NCBI GenBank assembly: GCA_013399015.1
Contig: VWZX01004911.1
Coordinates: forward strand, 1,614,340 to 1,678,339
Direction of reading: 5' to 3'
Length of the DNA stretch: 64,000 nucleotides
Origin: Galbula dea
Taxonomy: Eukaryota; Chordata; Aves; Piciformes; Galbulidae
This document shows, one piece after another, positions 39,428 to 51,317 of this stretch; position 1 is the stretch's first letter; each line of letters starts with the position of its first letter. The position numbers and the translations under genes are program-made. The notes beneath the pieces are model-generated. The model searched no databases. It saw only the letters and a program-made list of their open reading frames with translations, and had not been told where the DNA came from.

Positions 39428-41141
39428 GGCTACATAAGGCATTTTTCTGAGAGGATCACCAAAACCTGTGATTTTGTCTTTGTGGGGATGGTAAAGAGAA
39501 ATTGATCTTATCCCAAGTGTCCCTCTGAAGGAAGAGAAAAAATGCTTTATTGGAGCAATGTGAACCTTACTAAGAATGCACACCCTGTGTGGGAGCTGGC
39601 CTAAAAGTGCTGCTGCCAGTCACAGCTGCTTATCATGTGGACAGAAGAACTGGAAGGTTGGAAATGTCAAGTGTCACAGATCTTGTTATAGATCTCCATG
39701 GCACTGCTAAGGTCATTCCCATTGAATGGATTGTGCTCCTGTCTGGCTGTTGCTGGAATTCAGAATACAGAGCTTTACCTTCTCCTGCTATCTGTGTGAA
39801 GCAGACACCAAGGAGAACAGCACCATCAAGAAGACTCTGAACACTGCCAAGTGCCAAGGTTGTTGCAGTTGCTGCCAAGCAGTGAGAAGTTGCTTTTAAA
39901 TCACTGAATGTTGTCATGTTTTGCTAATAGGTGTCTTGAAATAGAGGCTTAAAATAGCTCCTGGATTACCTGCTTATGCTGAATGAAGGAGAAGATGAAT
40001 CAGAGTTGGCAGTGCTGGGAACATTGGGGTTTGAATCTCTGGTCTACAAGATTTCATTACAGTCCTTGAGTGAATCCCTTAAGTTCTCTGTGCATGGATT
40101 CTGTAGGGGTGAAGGTCTGGAGTGGGCTAAGAGTATTAAACCTCAGTAATGACTGCTATGACATCTTGATGATGTTCAGGAAATGTTGGGGTGCTGGTGG
40201 GTCCACAGGTGACTGTGTACAGCCTGCAGGTACAGGATGGCAGGAGTGGCTGAGTGTTTGCTCTCTGGCTGAGCCCACAGGGACTATTCCACACCAAATG
40301 TGGTTTCAGAGGAGGGAGTATCCTCTGAGTGAGCAACCCTCACTCCAGTTCTTAAGAGCTCTGGTCCTGGGGCTCTTCTCCTTGCACATTTGCCATCAGC
40401 AGGGAGATGAACCATAGAGCTGTGTGATCTAGTGTTGATACCTGCTCAGCCCTGAGATGTGTGTGAATGTTTTCATTGGAGGTTACATTGCCAAGGAGTA
40501 GTGATGAGATACAGAGCAATCAGACATCCTGATTAATTATGATGTGTTTCAGTTGTGCCTGAGCCTGAAAGCTGCATTGCAGAAGTGTTGGACATAGCCT
40601 TCTGTCTGAGCAGCTTCCAAAGACAGGAGAAAGGAGAAGCAGAAGAAAGGAGCAAAGAAATCCCAGTCCCTTAATGTGACTGAAGGTAATACAATGGCAC
40701 AATATGGTTTGTCTGTCCTTTCATCTTCATGCTGCTTTTCATCAGGACAAGGGAGCATGACATGGTCCATCCAAGATATTAAAGTCACTCACAGGAGAGG
40801 AGTTTTTTATTCTCTCTGTACCTTTGCAGCTCTTGAAGCAGATCTTCCAGGCTCTCTCTTCATTATCAAGCCTTTATGTAACCTCAGTTTCCAGGCAAAG
40901 CTGCAACATCCCACAGTGTGAAGGCAGAGTCAACTGCTCCTGCTTTACCAGAAGGTTTCACATTTTTGCCTTAAAAGGGTGAAGGATTTTTGTTTCCCTT
41001 CTCTTCAGGGTTTCAGAAAGAAGCAGCCAAGTGTAATTAAATATCATGTCAGTGGTGATAGAAACCAGCCAAGCCAGCAAGTGCTTTCCAGCAAGAGGAA
41101 GAGCTTTTTGGGAAGACCAAAACTGTACAGTGAGTGTATGC

Positions 41142-41254
41142 AGGGGTAAGTGTGTGGTGGTTGTACTCACACCAGTGATGATGTTCTGGCCATAGCCAAG
41201 GGGTGAGTGTGTGGTTGCTGTACTCACAGCAGTGATGAGGCTCTGGTCATGTCC
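41142..41254 (+). repeat. Two-copy tandem duplication, about 57 bp unit
   Basis: Units at 41142-41197 and 41199-41254 share GGGGTRAGTGTGTGGT, GTACTCACA and AGTGATGA in the same order with several mismatches. An old local duplication with no coding meaning that I can see. Confidence 0.8.
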
Positions 41255-43154
41255 TAGATGTTTAACTTTCATTTAAGTTTTTTTGACTCTTCCTACTTAT
41301 TTTGCTCTCAGTAAGCCTCTCTTCAAGAATAAAAGAATGGTGTTTTCTCCCTCTTTAGTAGCTAGAAACCTGGTAGGCTCAGCTGACCTGTTCTAAACTT
41401 CCTCTCACCCTCCTTTCCTCTTGGCGTTTGGCTGAGCAAGCCCAGGGATGGACTGGCAGCTGGCAGAGGCTGAGCTGGCTGCTGTGTGCCTCCCCTGAGT
41501 GGGTTTTTCTCCTGGAGAAACAATAAAACAAAAGCCAAACCAACAACAAACCCAGCCCTTTGGTTCAGTCACCCTGCAGCACTTGGGGCCATGTCTGTGC
41601 TTGTGTACTTCAGGAGAGGTTTTGCACTTGAGTGCCCAAAGTTTCTTCACGCTCTGCTTCCTCCTGCAGAGCCCACAGGAGACCTGTCAGAAGAGCCAGG
41701 ATACTCTGCCTTATTGCTTAAATACCTTCATGAATATACTGCAACCTGATCTACAGGTCAAAGAAATTCAATAAGGCAGAGGAGGATTTAAAGACATTTT
41801 AAAGACATTAACTTCTGGGTGGATGTTTATTAAGTTTTATGAAGCCTTTTACTCAAACATAACATTTGTTTTGAAAGGTGCCTGAAGGATGTGAACTATG
41901 GGAATTACTTTGATAATTGCAGTGAGAAATAAGAGGCCAAATTGAAAGCTTTCCTCATTGCTTGAGGCACAGGTCTTGTGGCTCCCTAAAAGAAAGAAGA
42001 AATTCATTGACCCTCTTTTCTTCTCCCTGGCATTGGTGATGCCCAACAGCGTGCCATGGGCTGAGAGGGTTGCATGGGAGGAGTTTGGAGCTCTGATTCC
42101 CAGGAGTTTTGCTTTTCCAAGGAGTCAGCTCTGAGCTAGAGAAGTGATGAGCAGAAGGGCAATGTTTTTCACTCCAGCTTGAATGTGGTCTATATTTCTG
42201 CATAAGCAGTGGAGGCTCCACTGGGAGCATCCTGCCCTGCACCAAAAGAAAACAGCAGCCAGAAAATAAGGACGTTACCACACGGTGTGGATCTTCACTC
42301 CTGAAGGCATGAACTGCAGCAACTTAGGCAGTGGACTGAAAATACACCTTTTAACAACAGAGCAGGGCTGAATACCAACTAACAGCATCCATAAAATAAC
42401 TCATTTGATTCTTCAGTACTTGCTGCTGTAGGGACAATAGAGCTTCCTGCTCTTCTCACCTGGAAGCAGCACTGAGTACTTTTGGTGCTGCATTTCACCT
42501 AGGCTTCAGAAGATGAATTTTCCAGGCATGAATGATTCCAAGTATTTCAATGTTATTTTGCTGTTGCTTCCCAAGCAACCTTTCCCTCTGCCAGAAATCA
42601 AAGCTGTAGTGTTGAGTGGCTAAAAAGGATGAAGATTTTGTTAGTTTTCCTAGTGCTCAGCTGAGCTATTTCCCAGCAGAACTTTAACCAGGAGCTGCAA
42701 GGCACGTGGAGGTGACTGATTTTTACTCATTAAGTGTGAAGACACTTTAATACAGGATACCCAGCTCTTCTGGTCCCACAAAATTACATCTCTGTTAGAA
42801 AAATGGATGCCAGGGAGGACATGGGTCATGCAGAAGAGGATGAGGTAGGAAGGGAAATCTCACCTTTAAGGCACAGCAAACCTGCTTTGTTTCTCAGCAA
42901 CAAATTCTCTGGGGTGAGGGCTGTCTCCTTTGCTGTACCTACAGCTCCTAGTGCAATAAAACCCTGATTTACTAAGTTTTCTGGGGAAAGCTGCTGCAGA
43001 AATTATTGGCCAAGTTTTACAAGGTACATTTGCCCTTCAGCAGGGGAAAGCAAGCAGGGAAGGGAAGCAAGGCAAGAGGACTTCAGGCAACAGCCAGATT
43101 CCTGTAGTGCCACCTGGATTTCAGCACAGCAGATGTCCTCTGTGCAGCACAGGT

Positions 43155-43418
43155 CACAGAATCACAGAATCATTAAGGTTGAAAAAGACCTCTGAGATCA
43201 TCCAGTCCAACCATCCACACAACACTACCATGCTCACCACTAAACCATGGCACCAAGCACTATAGCTAAACATTTTTAGGATGTGAAAGATGTTTTGTTG
43301 GGGTGAGAATGGCTAAAGCTGAGGATATTAGGTATTTATTTGCAATTGAGCCTCCTTCTTGTGAGGCACAAGATGGAGCTTCTCAAGAAGCTGTTTAACT
43401 GAACACTGACAAACACAG
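43155..43418 (-). mobile_element. CR1-tailed chimeric repeat unit, copy B
   Basis: Reverse complement of copy A at 37.1 kb over its whole length: the CR1 tail (AGAATCATTAAGGTTGAAAA, CATGCTCACCACTAAACC) lies at the low-coordinate end, and the non-CR1 part (TTGTGAGGCACAAGATGG, TTTAACTGAACACTGAC) ends at 43418. The unit sits against, or inside, another CR1 fragment (43419-43545), so it has a 5' boundary of its own. Confidence 0.85.
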
Positions 43419-43545
43419 CTTAGAACCATGCCTCTGAATCATGTCCCTCATCCCAAAGTAACACATCTCTATGTTTTTTAACCCCTCCAGGGATGGTGAC
43501 TCCACCACTGCCCTGGGCAGCCTATTCCAATGCTTAAGTTCTTTC
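43419..43545 (-). mobile_element. CR1 LINE fragment interrupted by the chimeric unit
   Basis: Reverse-oriented CR1 part with CCCCTCCAGGGATGGTGACT and CACTGCCCTGGGCAGCCTAT. Its expected 3' end is missing where the chimeric unit begins, which suggests insertion of that unit into an older CR1. Confidence 0.82.
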
Positions 43546-44024
43546 TGGAAGCCCAGGAGGTCTCCACTATCATACTTCAGACCTGTGTGTGCCACATGCT
43601 CAAAACCCAGAGGTTCAACCAGGGGGAGCTGGCTGCTCTCCATTGCTTCTCCTGCCAGCACAGCAGCACTGTAGACCAGCCTGGACCCTCTTTGATTTTG
43701 CCAGTTCTCAGGAGGGCTTTCTCAGGGCAGACTTCACTGGCAGGGTTTCCCCTCAAACCCAGCTAGTCTTTTCCCTCAGTTTTTGGTGACTTGCAGACAC
43801 AAGCAGCAGCTGATGTTTGGCTGCTGTGCCAAATAGCCAGAGCTTGCAGGCTGTGGGAGAGAAACATAGAGTCCTTCTGTGGAGGAGATGCAAGGTCAAT
43901 TCAAGGTCAGTGGAACTTCACCAGTTCAGACCACAGCCAGATAGCCTGTGCTGGTAAGCAGGCTGTATGATAAAGAGACAGCTGCCATTTCAAGTGTCAC
44001 CAGCCCAAGCCTTCAATTTGGATA

Positions 44025-44030
44025 TTTATT
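44025..44030 (-). promoter_or_regulatory. Distal candidate polyadenylation signal
   Basis: AATAAA on the minus strand (AAGAAATAAATATCC context), 4.4 kb past the NTSR1 stop codon, at the end of a CR1-free AT-rich block. It would end the long form of the 3' UTR. Support is only the hexamer and its AT-rich setting. Confidence 0.35.
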
Positions 44031-47000
44031 TCTTAGGATCATTAAATGACAAAATAAAATAAAATACCATACAGTACAAAGTAACCATTTCATTACAGTT
44101 TGATCAGTAAATAGAATACCCATAATAACATGTTACATTGACAGAGTGTTTCCCATTGCTACACAAAAGGATTTCACAGCCTCTTCTTTCCCTTTGTCAC
44201 AGAAGATATTACAAAGGAGATGCTGACACACTTTTAACATTCATTTCCCCCCCCTCACTGTGCAACAGGTCACAGAAAATAAAGCACATCAACAGTTTTG
44301 TATTTCAGAAGACAAAAACAAAACAGGAAGAGGTGCACTTCCAAAAACTCTTTGCCATAAATACAATATGTGCAGGACTATCAGGTGGCAAGGCTGGGGA
44401 CAGACTCTTGATCACAAAGCCAGGACACAGTATCAGGACATTTTGGGTTAGCAATTTCTGTCTTTGTACTCCACGAGTGGAGACTGAGAACAGAACTTGT
44501 TGAGCTCTAACATTAAGAACCAGACAGAGCTTTAGCAGATAGAGCTTTGTTTGAACAGCCACCAAACACCACAACCAGGAACACACCAAACTAAGACTGA
44601 AGAAGCTCCAGTGCTCTCATGGCACGTGGACATCTGTCCCTCCCCGAGGGCAGGTAGCGATGGAAGCCACAGAGATGATGGGTTCAGACATGCAACACCA
44701 GCTGTCTGCAGCAGCAGCACACCTTGGGCTTTATCTCCCTAAGCATTTGATGCTATAAATGCAAAGGTCCTGCTATTGTCATGTTTACAGCACGTGTCCT
44801 GCTAACCTTCCTCCCTGACTTCTCCTTTTAAGCATCTCCTTTCGCTGCAGCAAGGTCTCTGGACTTCACAACAAAGACAAGCTCAGCAGAGCATTCCAAC
44901 ATTGATGTGTATTGGGCCTTTGGTGAGGAAGTCCTCTCTGGGGGACACTTCTCAACAGCATAATGGCTTTGGAAATCTCATTTCACAAACAGCTGACCCT
45001 GACTCAAACACTGTGAAGAGAAACGAAACCTCAGAGTGGTATTTGAAGAAGTCACTTGCTGGACTCTCTTCAGATGGGAATTTCTCACATTTCCTCTGGC
45101 AGGACTTCAGCTCTGGGGGTTTGACAGGTTTTTCCTTTCATCAGAACAGACAGTTCAAAACACTTTAAGGAACTTTGCATAGAGGAAGACATGCTGCCCC
45201 CAGGCTCAGCTCCCTGCCCCACCAAAAAGCTCAGTCAAGACAGGAATGCCAAGGCTGGGACTATGCCTTTTGTCTAATGGCAAATCTCACTATATTCTAT
45301 TAGATTTGAACCTTGTTGGGTTAGTAGCTTAACTGTTGATAAAAGGCATGAAAGAACCATTTTTTTCTGGTATATACTGGGCAGTTTGTGCTTTTTTTCT
45401 TCTCCACAGTTATGGTGCTTTCCTTTACAAAACCATGGGATCTTGCAGTGAGTTGTCCTCACTTCTCTGAGCTCAAGGGAACCAAATCTCTAGGTCCAAC
45501 ATTGCAAAACTAGGAGAGAAGATAGGATGAAATCAGCTCTAACTTATGCTTCTCAGCTCAAGGTAGTCAGATTTGGCCAATGGAAGAGGTAGCTTTGAGC
45601 TGCAATCTCAGATTAAGGCCATAGGCTCAGATCTGCTCCCACCTTTAAATGCAGAAACAGAGCTGTAGAAGCCAGCAAACCCCTTGACTAAACCATCCTT
45701 AAATCATCAGCTCTCAGGCCTCCAGTGGCCCAACAAACACTGCAGAAGTTCATTTTTACTCCAGGTTGTTCCCATTTTCATGTCAAACCAGAAACACACC
45801 TACCAGTTTCTCTGAGCTGCCACCAAAATGTTCTGTAAGCTGCCAGAGTATCTCAGTCATCAAAATCTAAGCCAAGCATCTTATCTGAAACCACATATTT
45901 GTTTTTTGTACAGTGATCTGGAAGATAATCAAGCACATTTCAGCAGGTTGTTGTTGAATAAATATATTAATAATGTTTAATATTTCAAAGCAACTGAGAC
46001 ATGCAGGATTTTAAATCCTAAGGAAACTCTGAGCAACACACAGTTACAGCTTCTGTGGGAGGCTTCAGGAACCACCTCCCAGTTGTTGCCTCTCTTTTGA
46101 GGAGCAGTTAAAAAAATGGGGTCCTTTGAAGAAACATTTAATGTGTCTTGCCTGGAAGGCAAATGTTAAGTGTGTGACATGAAGACTCCTCTTCCTCCTC
46201 TCGTTGTATCTGGACTTTACCACAAGGCAGAAATTAGAAGTCTTCTTCCAACCTGCCCAAGCCATTTCCTACACACACAGGTAACATCTCCTGCTTTCTC
46301 ACAGTCCTCCTTCCAAAAAAATCAGTCTCCTTTTTGCTTTGATGTCTATACATCTTCCTTTAAAAATCACATTACATGTTTTTCATGCACAGTTTTCAGC
46401 TGTGCATGAGCAACAAAAGTGCTTTGTCATGTTGAATTTCTGCCCTCTGTTTGGTACAACCAGGGGAAGAAATTAGATGAAGGCATAACAGGACAGAGCT
46501 TGTAGTTTGGCTGAATCAGAAGACACTGAAGCCCTACTGATTTCTATTTTGAGCCCTTTCTTTTGGTGTGGTTCTGTACTAGGCATTAAAATAATCTTCC
46601 ATCCCTGGTAGGTGTGGTTGGAGGTCATGGCTGATGGTAGCTAGCTCAGTACAACTTCCAGGTTATAAATGTCTTGGAAGTAGTTAGCCATCACTCAACA
46701 ACTCACAGTGAATACCCCACAGGTGTTTTCTCTATGCCCTGAGCCCAGGAGATAGCACATCTGCAGCAGGAGAAGTCACTGGTACCCAGTGGATCTGTAA
46801 CTGGTCTCCATCACTGTGTGACTGGTCACTGGGGCTAGACCCACATCTCCAGCATGGAGATGACAGTTAGGTACCAAGGATATTCATTAGTTAAAGAGTG
46901 ACAGGATATGGGCAAAGCCCAGAAAGCTGGATTGAGCCAAGTGACTCTTCCAATTTGCCATCATAAAGAGGCAAGCTCTGCTCTCCTCATGAAGTGTGAT

Positions 47001-47665
47001 GTGAAAGGGAACACAAGGTCACCACCAGCAAAATCCCAGCAGAGGTTGCACAGGATGATTGCTTGGTTCCAGGTTCATGCAGGTCACCCTCATGATGTGA
47101 CAGCAAGGAAAGCCCTTTAGCTTGTCCCAGAGGCCTGAGACTTCTAGTGCTAAAGGCTCTGAAGCAATTTGCTGCATCACACAGTGGGCTGTTAGAGGTG
47201 GAACCACCCGGGAGTAAAGCTCACACTGATCTATCCTGGCCAGCTGAGAAATTTCAAAGAGGTCTGGTTTCTCTTCCTCTGGCTTGATGAAAGAAAATCA
47301 CTTCAGAGCTAAGACTCCTCAGAGCAGTCCTTCTTGTGTTCTTCCCGGGCAGTGGCTGAAGGTTCCTGTGCGCAGATCGGTGTCGATAGGTCTGGTAGCA
47401 AAGAGAAAGAGAAGGTAGAACAAGAGGCTCTGCTGCCAGAACCTAGGAGACATCAGCCTTCTGAAAATGGTGAGGAAACAAATAAGACTGGAAAAAGAAA
47501 AGTCTGAAGGTCCCACAGATTTGGGGCAGGTTGCTTTTACCTCAGCAGCCTGGAGCTCTCCACGAGCCTGGAGTTTTCTCACCTCTTAATGCAGGCCAGC
47601 TAACTGTTCTCCCTGGGGAAACCCAGGGTTTGGCTGTATAACAACAGCAAGATTTTCCATTTCTG

Positions 47666-47671
47666 TTTATT
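47666..47671 (-). promoter_or_regulatory. First canonical polyadenylation signal after NTSR1 stop
   Basis: TTTATT on the plus strand, so AATAAA on the minus strand, 734 bp after the stop codon. A GT-containing stretch (TGCTGTTGTTATAC) follows within 30 bp, as expected for a downstream element. An ATTAAA variant lies nearer, at 47850-47845, with a weaker downstream context. Which signal is used cannot be read from the sequence. Confidence 0.4.
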
Positions 47672-48404
47672 TTCAGCACTCCAGCATTCTTCCCTTTGTT
47701 ATTTCTTGGTGCTGCAGTATCTATACCAGTGAGAGAGGAAGGAGGTCACTGTGCCAGGCACTATCTATACCCTAAAGTGAAAGATGACCTCCATTCCCTC
47801 AGGCCACAGCCACCCTAATCTAGGTAAGGCATCATCTGTTGTTATTTAATTTCAGGGAGCCAGAGCAGCTCTCTTGAGCACCTAGGTCATATTAATCATA
47901 ATTTAGATCTATTTCTAAAATAACTACCTGGCTCCCTGAGTTTTTACTCTTCCATCCCACAGATGAGGATGTCCTCTCTCCACAAACATCCCTTCCTGTT
48001 CAGAACTGCTTTCTCCTCATCAGCCTCTCTGCTCGGTGCCACCAAGAGACACGGTCTCAAACCCTTGGATGTGAACATGGCATCTCTGCACTGAGACAGT
48101 GAATGAAATGCAGCATGGTTTTGCCTAAGTTTAACATATTTTGGCTTCCCAGTTAACACTGCACCTGGATTTATGCCAGGCTGAAGTTACAAAATGTGTA
48201 GACATCACTCACAAGAGGCAAGGCCAATGCTTTAAAATAACCTCAATGTTACTGGCAGAACAAAGCCTGGTTTTTTTCCCAACAAAAATGACTTTGCTAA
48301 ACACATTGGTGTTATGTGAATTTGGAGACCATGCATGAAAGTCACAGAGGCCTCTCTCAGGTTTTGACTCCACGATGAAATGCATTTCCCTTCCTCCTTT
48401 GGCT

Positions 48405-48654
48405 TCAGTAGGTAGTTTCCCTTGTGACCTGACTGGAAAAGGTATGGTTGCTGGAGATGCTGTTGGATTTCCTGGTGAAGGCCAATCTTTTCTTCTTCTT
48501 CCTCCATGGCAGGCACAGGATTGTGAGTGTAGAGAGGAAGATCTGTCGGAAGTTGGCAGACACCAGGTTGTAGAGGATGGGGTTGATTGCTGAACTGACG
48601 TAGAAGAGGACATTGGTCAGCATGTAGAAGTAGTGGTAGAAGTTGAAAAGGAAA
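48405..48654 (-). CDS. NTSR1: NTSR1 terminal coding exon (TM7, helix 8, C-tail)
   Basis: Last coding exon of the neurotensin receptor 1, a class A GPCR of the plasma membrane that binds neurotensin and couples mainly to Gq. The exon follows a good acceptor (TTTTTCTCTTCCAG, cut before 48654), its first base completes an Asp codon begun in exon 3, and it ends at TGA 48407-48405, giving 82 whole codons plus stop. It starts FLFNFYHYFYM (end of the third extracellular loop and start of TM7) and carries the TM7 motif NPILYN (NPxxY), then helix 8 (SANFRQIF), a basic WRKKKKR stretch and a Ser/Thr-rich tail SSNHTFSSQVTRETTY that resembles the GRK/arrestin phosphorylation region of mammalian NTSR1. The tail ending RETTY against RETLY in human is the main reason to call NTSR1 and not NTSR2. 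Oddity: only one Cys is left after helix 8 (ILCLPW), where I recall mammals having two. Family and exon assignment are near certain. Confidence 0.96.
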
Positions 48655-49284
48655 CTGGAAGAGAAAAACCAATCTGAGTAGGGTGTGCAGAACTGAAATA
48701 ATTCAGAGCAACAAGGGTGAGAAGAACAGGAGTTGTTTTTTACAGCTAACCTTTCTTGGTGAGGGACGTGAGCTTAGTGGTGAGGGTTATTGCATAAGCC
48801 TTCAGGGAAACATCTTTTAAACATATTTTCAACTGGGGCTGGCCAAACATAGGGTAAAATCCTTTACAAAGATCTTGCCCCAACCACTAGCAGCTAGAAA
48901 CTTCTGTATGCCCTGGGTCCAGATGTGATGTTTACTTGTGAGTTCACTTCGTCTTGGAAAACAGACATGCATGAAACTGAGAAGCCAGATGGAAATATGT
49001 GTCTGTGTCACCCATATACATTAACCTGACTTTCTGCCTCCAGTTCTGGCCTACAGAGCCTGCAGAAGAGCCAAGATCTGGTAACAGATGCAGCTCTCTC
49101 CTTCCCCCAGCAGTGAGAGCTGCATCAGCTCATTCAAGGGGTCCCTGGGTTGGGGTTTGCCTGTAATGTGGGACAGCATTCTCCTTTCTGGGGGCAAGTT
49201 GATGACAGCATGCTTTTGAAATATATCCTGACCATCACAGTACAATGTTTCCCACTAGAACTGGTTGAAAATGCTTAGTTATTT

Positions 49285-49309
49285 GGTTTTTTGTTTTTTT
49301 TTTTCTTTC
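49285..49309. repeat. T-rich run
   Basis: Two poly-T runs split by a G, in NTSR1 intron 3. Similar short runs lie at 29637-29652 (16 T), 50038-50048 and 52210-52219. None is accompanied by a recognisable processed pseudogene. Confidence 0.7.
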
Positions 49310-50108
49310 CTAAACATCTTGCTTTGGGACAGCAGAGACCAAGAGCTCTGAGCTGGTAAAGGTTTTATAAACAACGTGGGTCTCATTTGCAGGAAGATGT
49401 TCCCCAGGATCATTTATCTCAGTGGAAATTGCAAACCTTTTTTGTTAGTCTAAGCACTGTCTAACAAAAGATAAATAGACATGTGCTGGAGTACATCACC
49501 AATCCCTCCACAAGCCCTCAGCACTGCCAAGTCCTGCATGGCCCATCCAGCACTTGCAAGCAGAGTTTCTCTACAAGAGATGTGAAGAATTAATCCAGCC
49601 AAGCCTTCTCTTCTTCAGGGGCAGGCACCTGGGTTTCTAACTGAACCTATCAAGCTGCTGCATGCTCTTGACTAGCTACCCCACAGACAGTTCACCATTC
49701 ATAACATGCCTGTAAATTCAATGTTTTCCTAAAACCACTCCTGGCTTTTAAAAGAAGAAATAAAAAGATGTGAATGCAACCAAAATGCATCAATTCCCAC
49801 TAACTGCAGACAGACTCCTCTACCCTTCTTGCTCAGAGCAAACACAGTCATTCCATAATTGATTGCTGCTTTAAGTGCTTTTCATATAGGAAAGCAAACA
49901 AGGAACCAACAGTTTGTCCCAGTGTGTGCCTGGAGCTCTGTTTTCATCATTGCAGATAGGTTTTGGGTTTTGCTATGGATGGATGTACAATTCCATTCAG
50001 TAGGCTGCTAGATCAGAAGTTATTATTTTGGGTTTGTTTTTTTTTTGTGCTTGGAGTTTATGAAATTTTAATGTCTCATAGCTGCTCTGCTTTATGGTAT
50101 TGTAGATT

Positions 50109-50319
50109 TTAGATTGGCTATCAGGAAAAATTTCTTCACTGAAAGAGTTGTTAGGCATTGGGCCAGGCTGCCCAGGGCAGTGGTGGAGTCACCATCCCTG
50201 GAGGGGTGCAAAAAACATGGTGGTACTTAGGGACATGGTTTAGTGGCATGGTGGTGGTAGGTTGGTGGTTGGACTTGATGATCTTAGAGGTCTCTGCCAA
50301 CCTTCATGATTCTGTGATT
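50109..50319 (+). mobile_element. CR1 LINE fragment in NTSR1 intron 3
   Basis: TTAGATTGGCTATCAGGAAA, GTTAGGCATTGGGCCAGGC, GTCACCATCCCTGGAGGGGT and GACTTGATGATCTTAGAGGT, ending CATGATTCTGTGATT. Antisense to the host gene. One of the best-preserved copies of the GTTTAGTGGCATGG subfamily. Confidence 0.94.
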
Positions 50320-51019
50320 ACTTTTCCTTGTCCTGTTCATGACAGGAAACAGACCTGATGCCAGAGAGACCTAACACCATGGGAGGAAGGATACCTTTTT
50401 CACTGACTGCATCTCATGGCATCTCAGGCTACCTGGGTGTGCATCCCCTGACAGCATTAATGCTTATTTGCATATTGAAAATGAATAACAAATTCTGTGG
50501 CTGCTCTGCTGAGGAACCTGGCCTGACATAGCAGGAAGGCTGCATGGAGCTGTTTGTGTGCCCTTGCACATCTGGGAACAGCACAGAGACATTCAGCATA
50601 GGTATTCAATTATCCCTAAATTCTCTGAGAATTTGGAGGTTTTCTAAGCAATGGCAACTGCTAGTATTTAATTTTGATCCACTGCCAGTAAATAACAAGT
50701 CCCAGATGCAGTCAGCAGCACAGTTATTTCCTCACCTGTGTAATCTCTCCTGTCACTGAGGAAATGTGGCATGGTGGAGCTAAACTGTGTGATAGCAGGA
50801 GCTGCTCTGTCTTAGGGCTGGTGATGGATATCTCTGCCATGGAGACACCAATCCTCTTTGGATGTATAAAACCCCCTTGTCCACATGTCATGTCATCAAG
50901 GGCTGTCAGAGATGAACATCCATCCTGGGGTGATTCTGTGGTCACAGCCTCAGCAGAAGGCAAGGACATGCTGATGCATTTTGGTTTGAGCTAATGTTTC
51001 TTTATTCTCTTTCTCTGGA

Positions 51020-51150
51020 GAGATTCCAAATCTGTCTGGACACTACCCTGGGTAACCTGCTCTGGGTGACCCTGCTTTAGCAGAGGGGTTGGATGAGATG
51101 ATCTCCAGAGGTCCCTTCCAACTCCCACCATGCAGGAATTCTGTCATCCT
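51020..51150 (+). mobile_element. CR1 LINE fragment in NTSR1 intron 3
   Basis: CTGCTTTAGCAGAGGGGTTG, GATGATCTCCAGAGGTCCC and TTCCAACTCCCACCATGC, ending ATTCTGTCATCCT. A different CR1 subfamily from the copy at 50.1 kb, antisense to the gene. Confidence 0.85.
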
Positions 51151-51317
51151 TTACCCACATCTGAGGGATTAAGAAAACAGGCAAAGAAAATAAACCAAGG
51201 ACTCCTAATGGTAAGAAATCCAAAAGAAAAAGCAAACTAACAGTTAGGAGACTGAGGTTTTAACCCATCAAGTGGAAAACACCTTTGCTCCCATCTCCAG
51301 CAAGCCCATCTCTGGGC

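Larger units (their letters stand above)
37370..43154. other. Spacer between the two inverted chimeric units
   Basis: About 5.8 kb holding one CR1 fragment (39172-39427) and a two-copy duplication (41142-41254). I see no gene. It forms the loop between the inverted units at 37.1 and 43.2 kb. Confidence 0.65.
44005..48404 (-). other. NTSR1: Candidate long 3' UTR of NTSR1
   Basis: This stretch follows the NTSR1 stop codon on the minus strand. It lacks any CR1 fragment, whereas the flanking DNA carries one every few kb. Its far end is AT-rich (44024-44130) with an AATAAATA hexamer at 44030-44025 preceded by TTTTATTTTATTTTG-type sequence, as at the end of many long vertebrate 3' UTRs. No coding exon is seen in it. 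The extent is inference: polyadenylation could also occur at AATAAA 47671-47666, giving a UTR of about 0.7 kb, and the rest would then be plain intergenic DNA. Confidence 0.4.
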
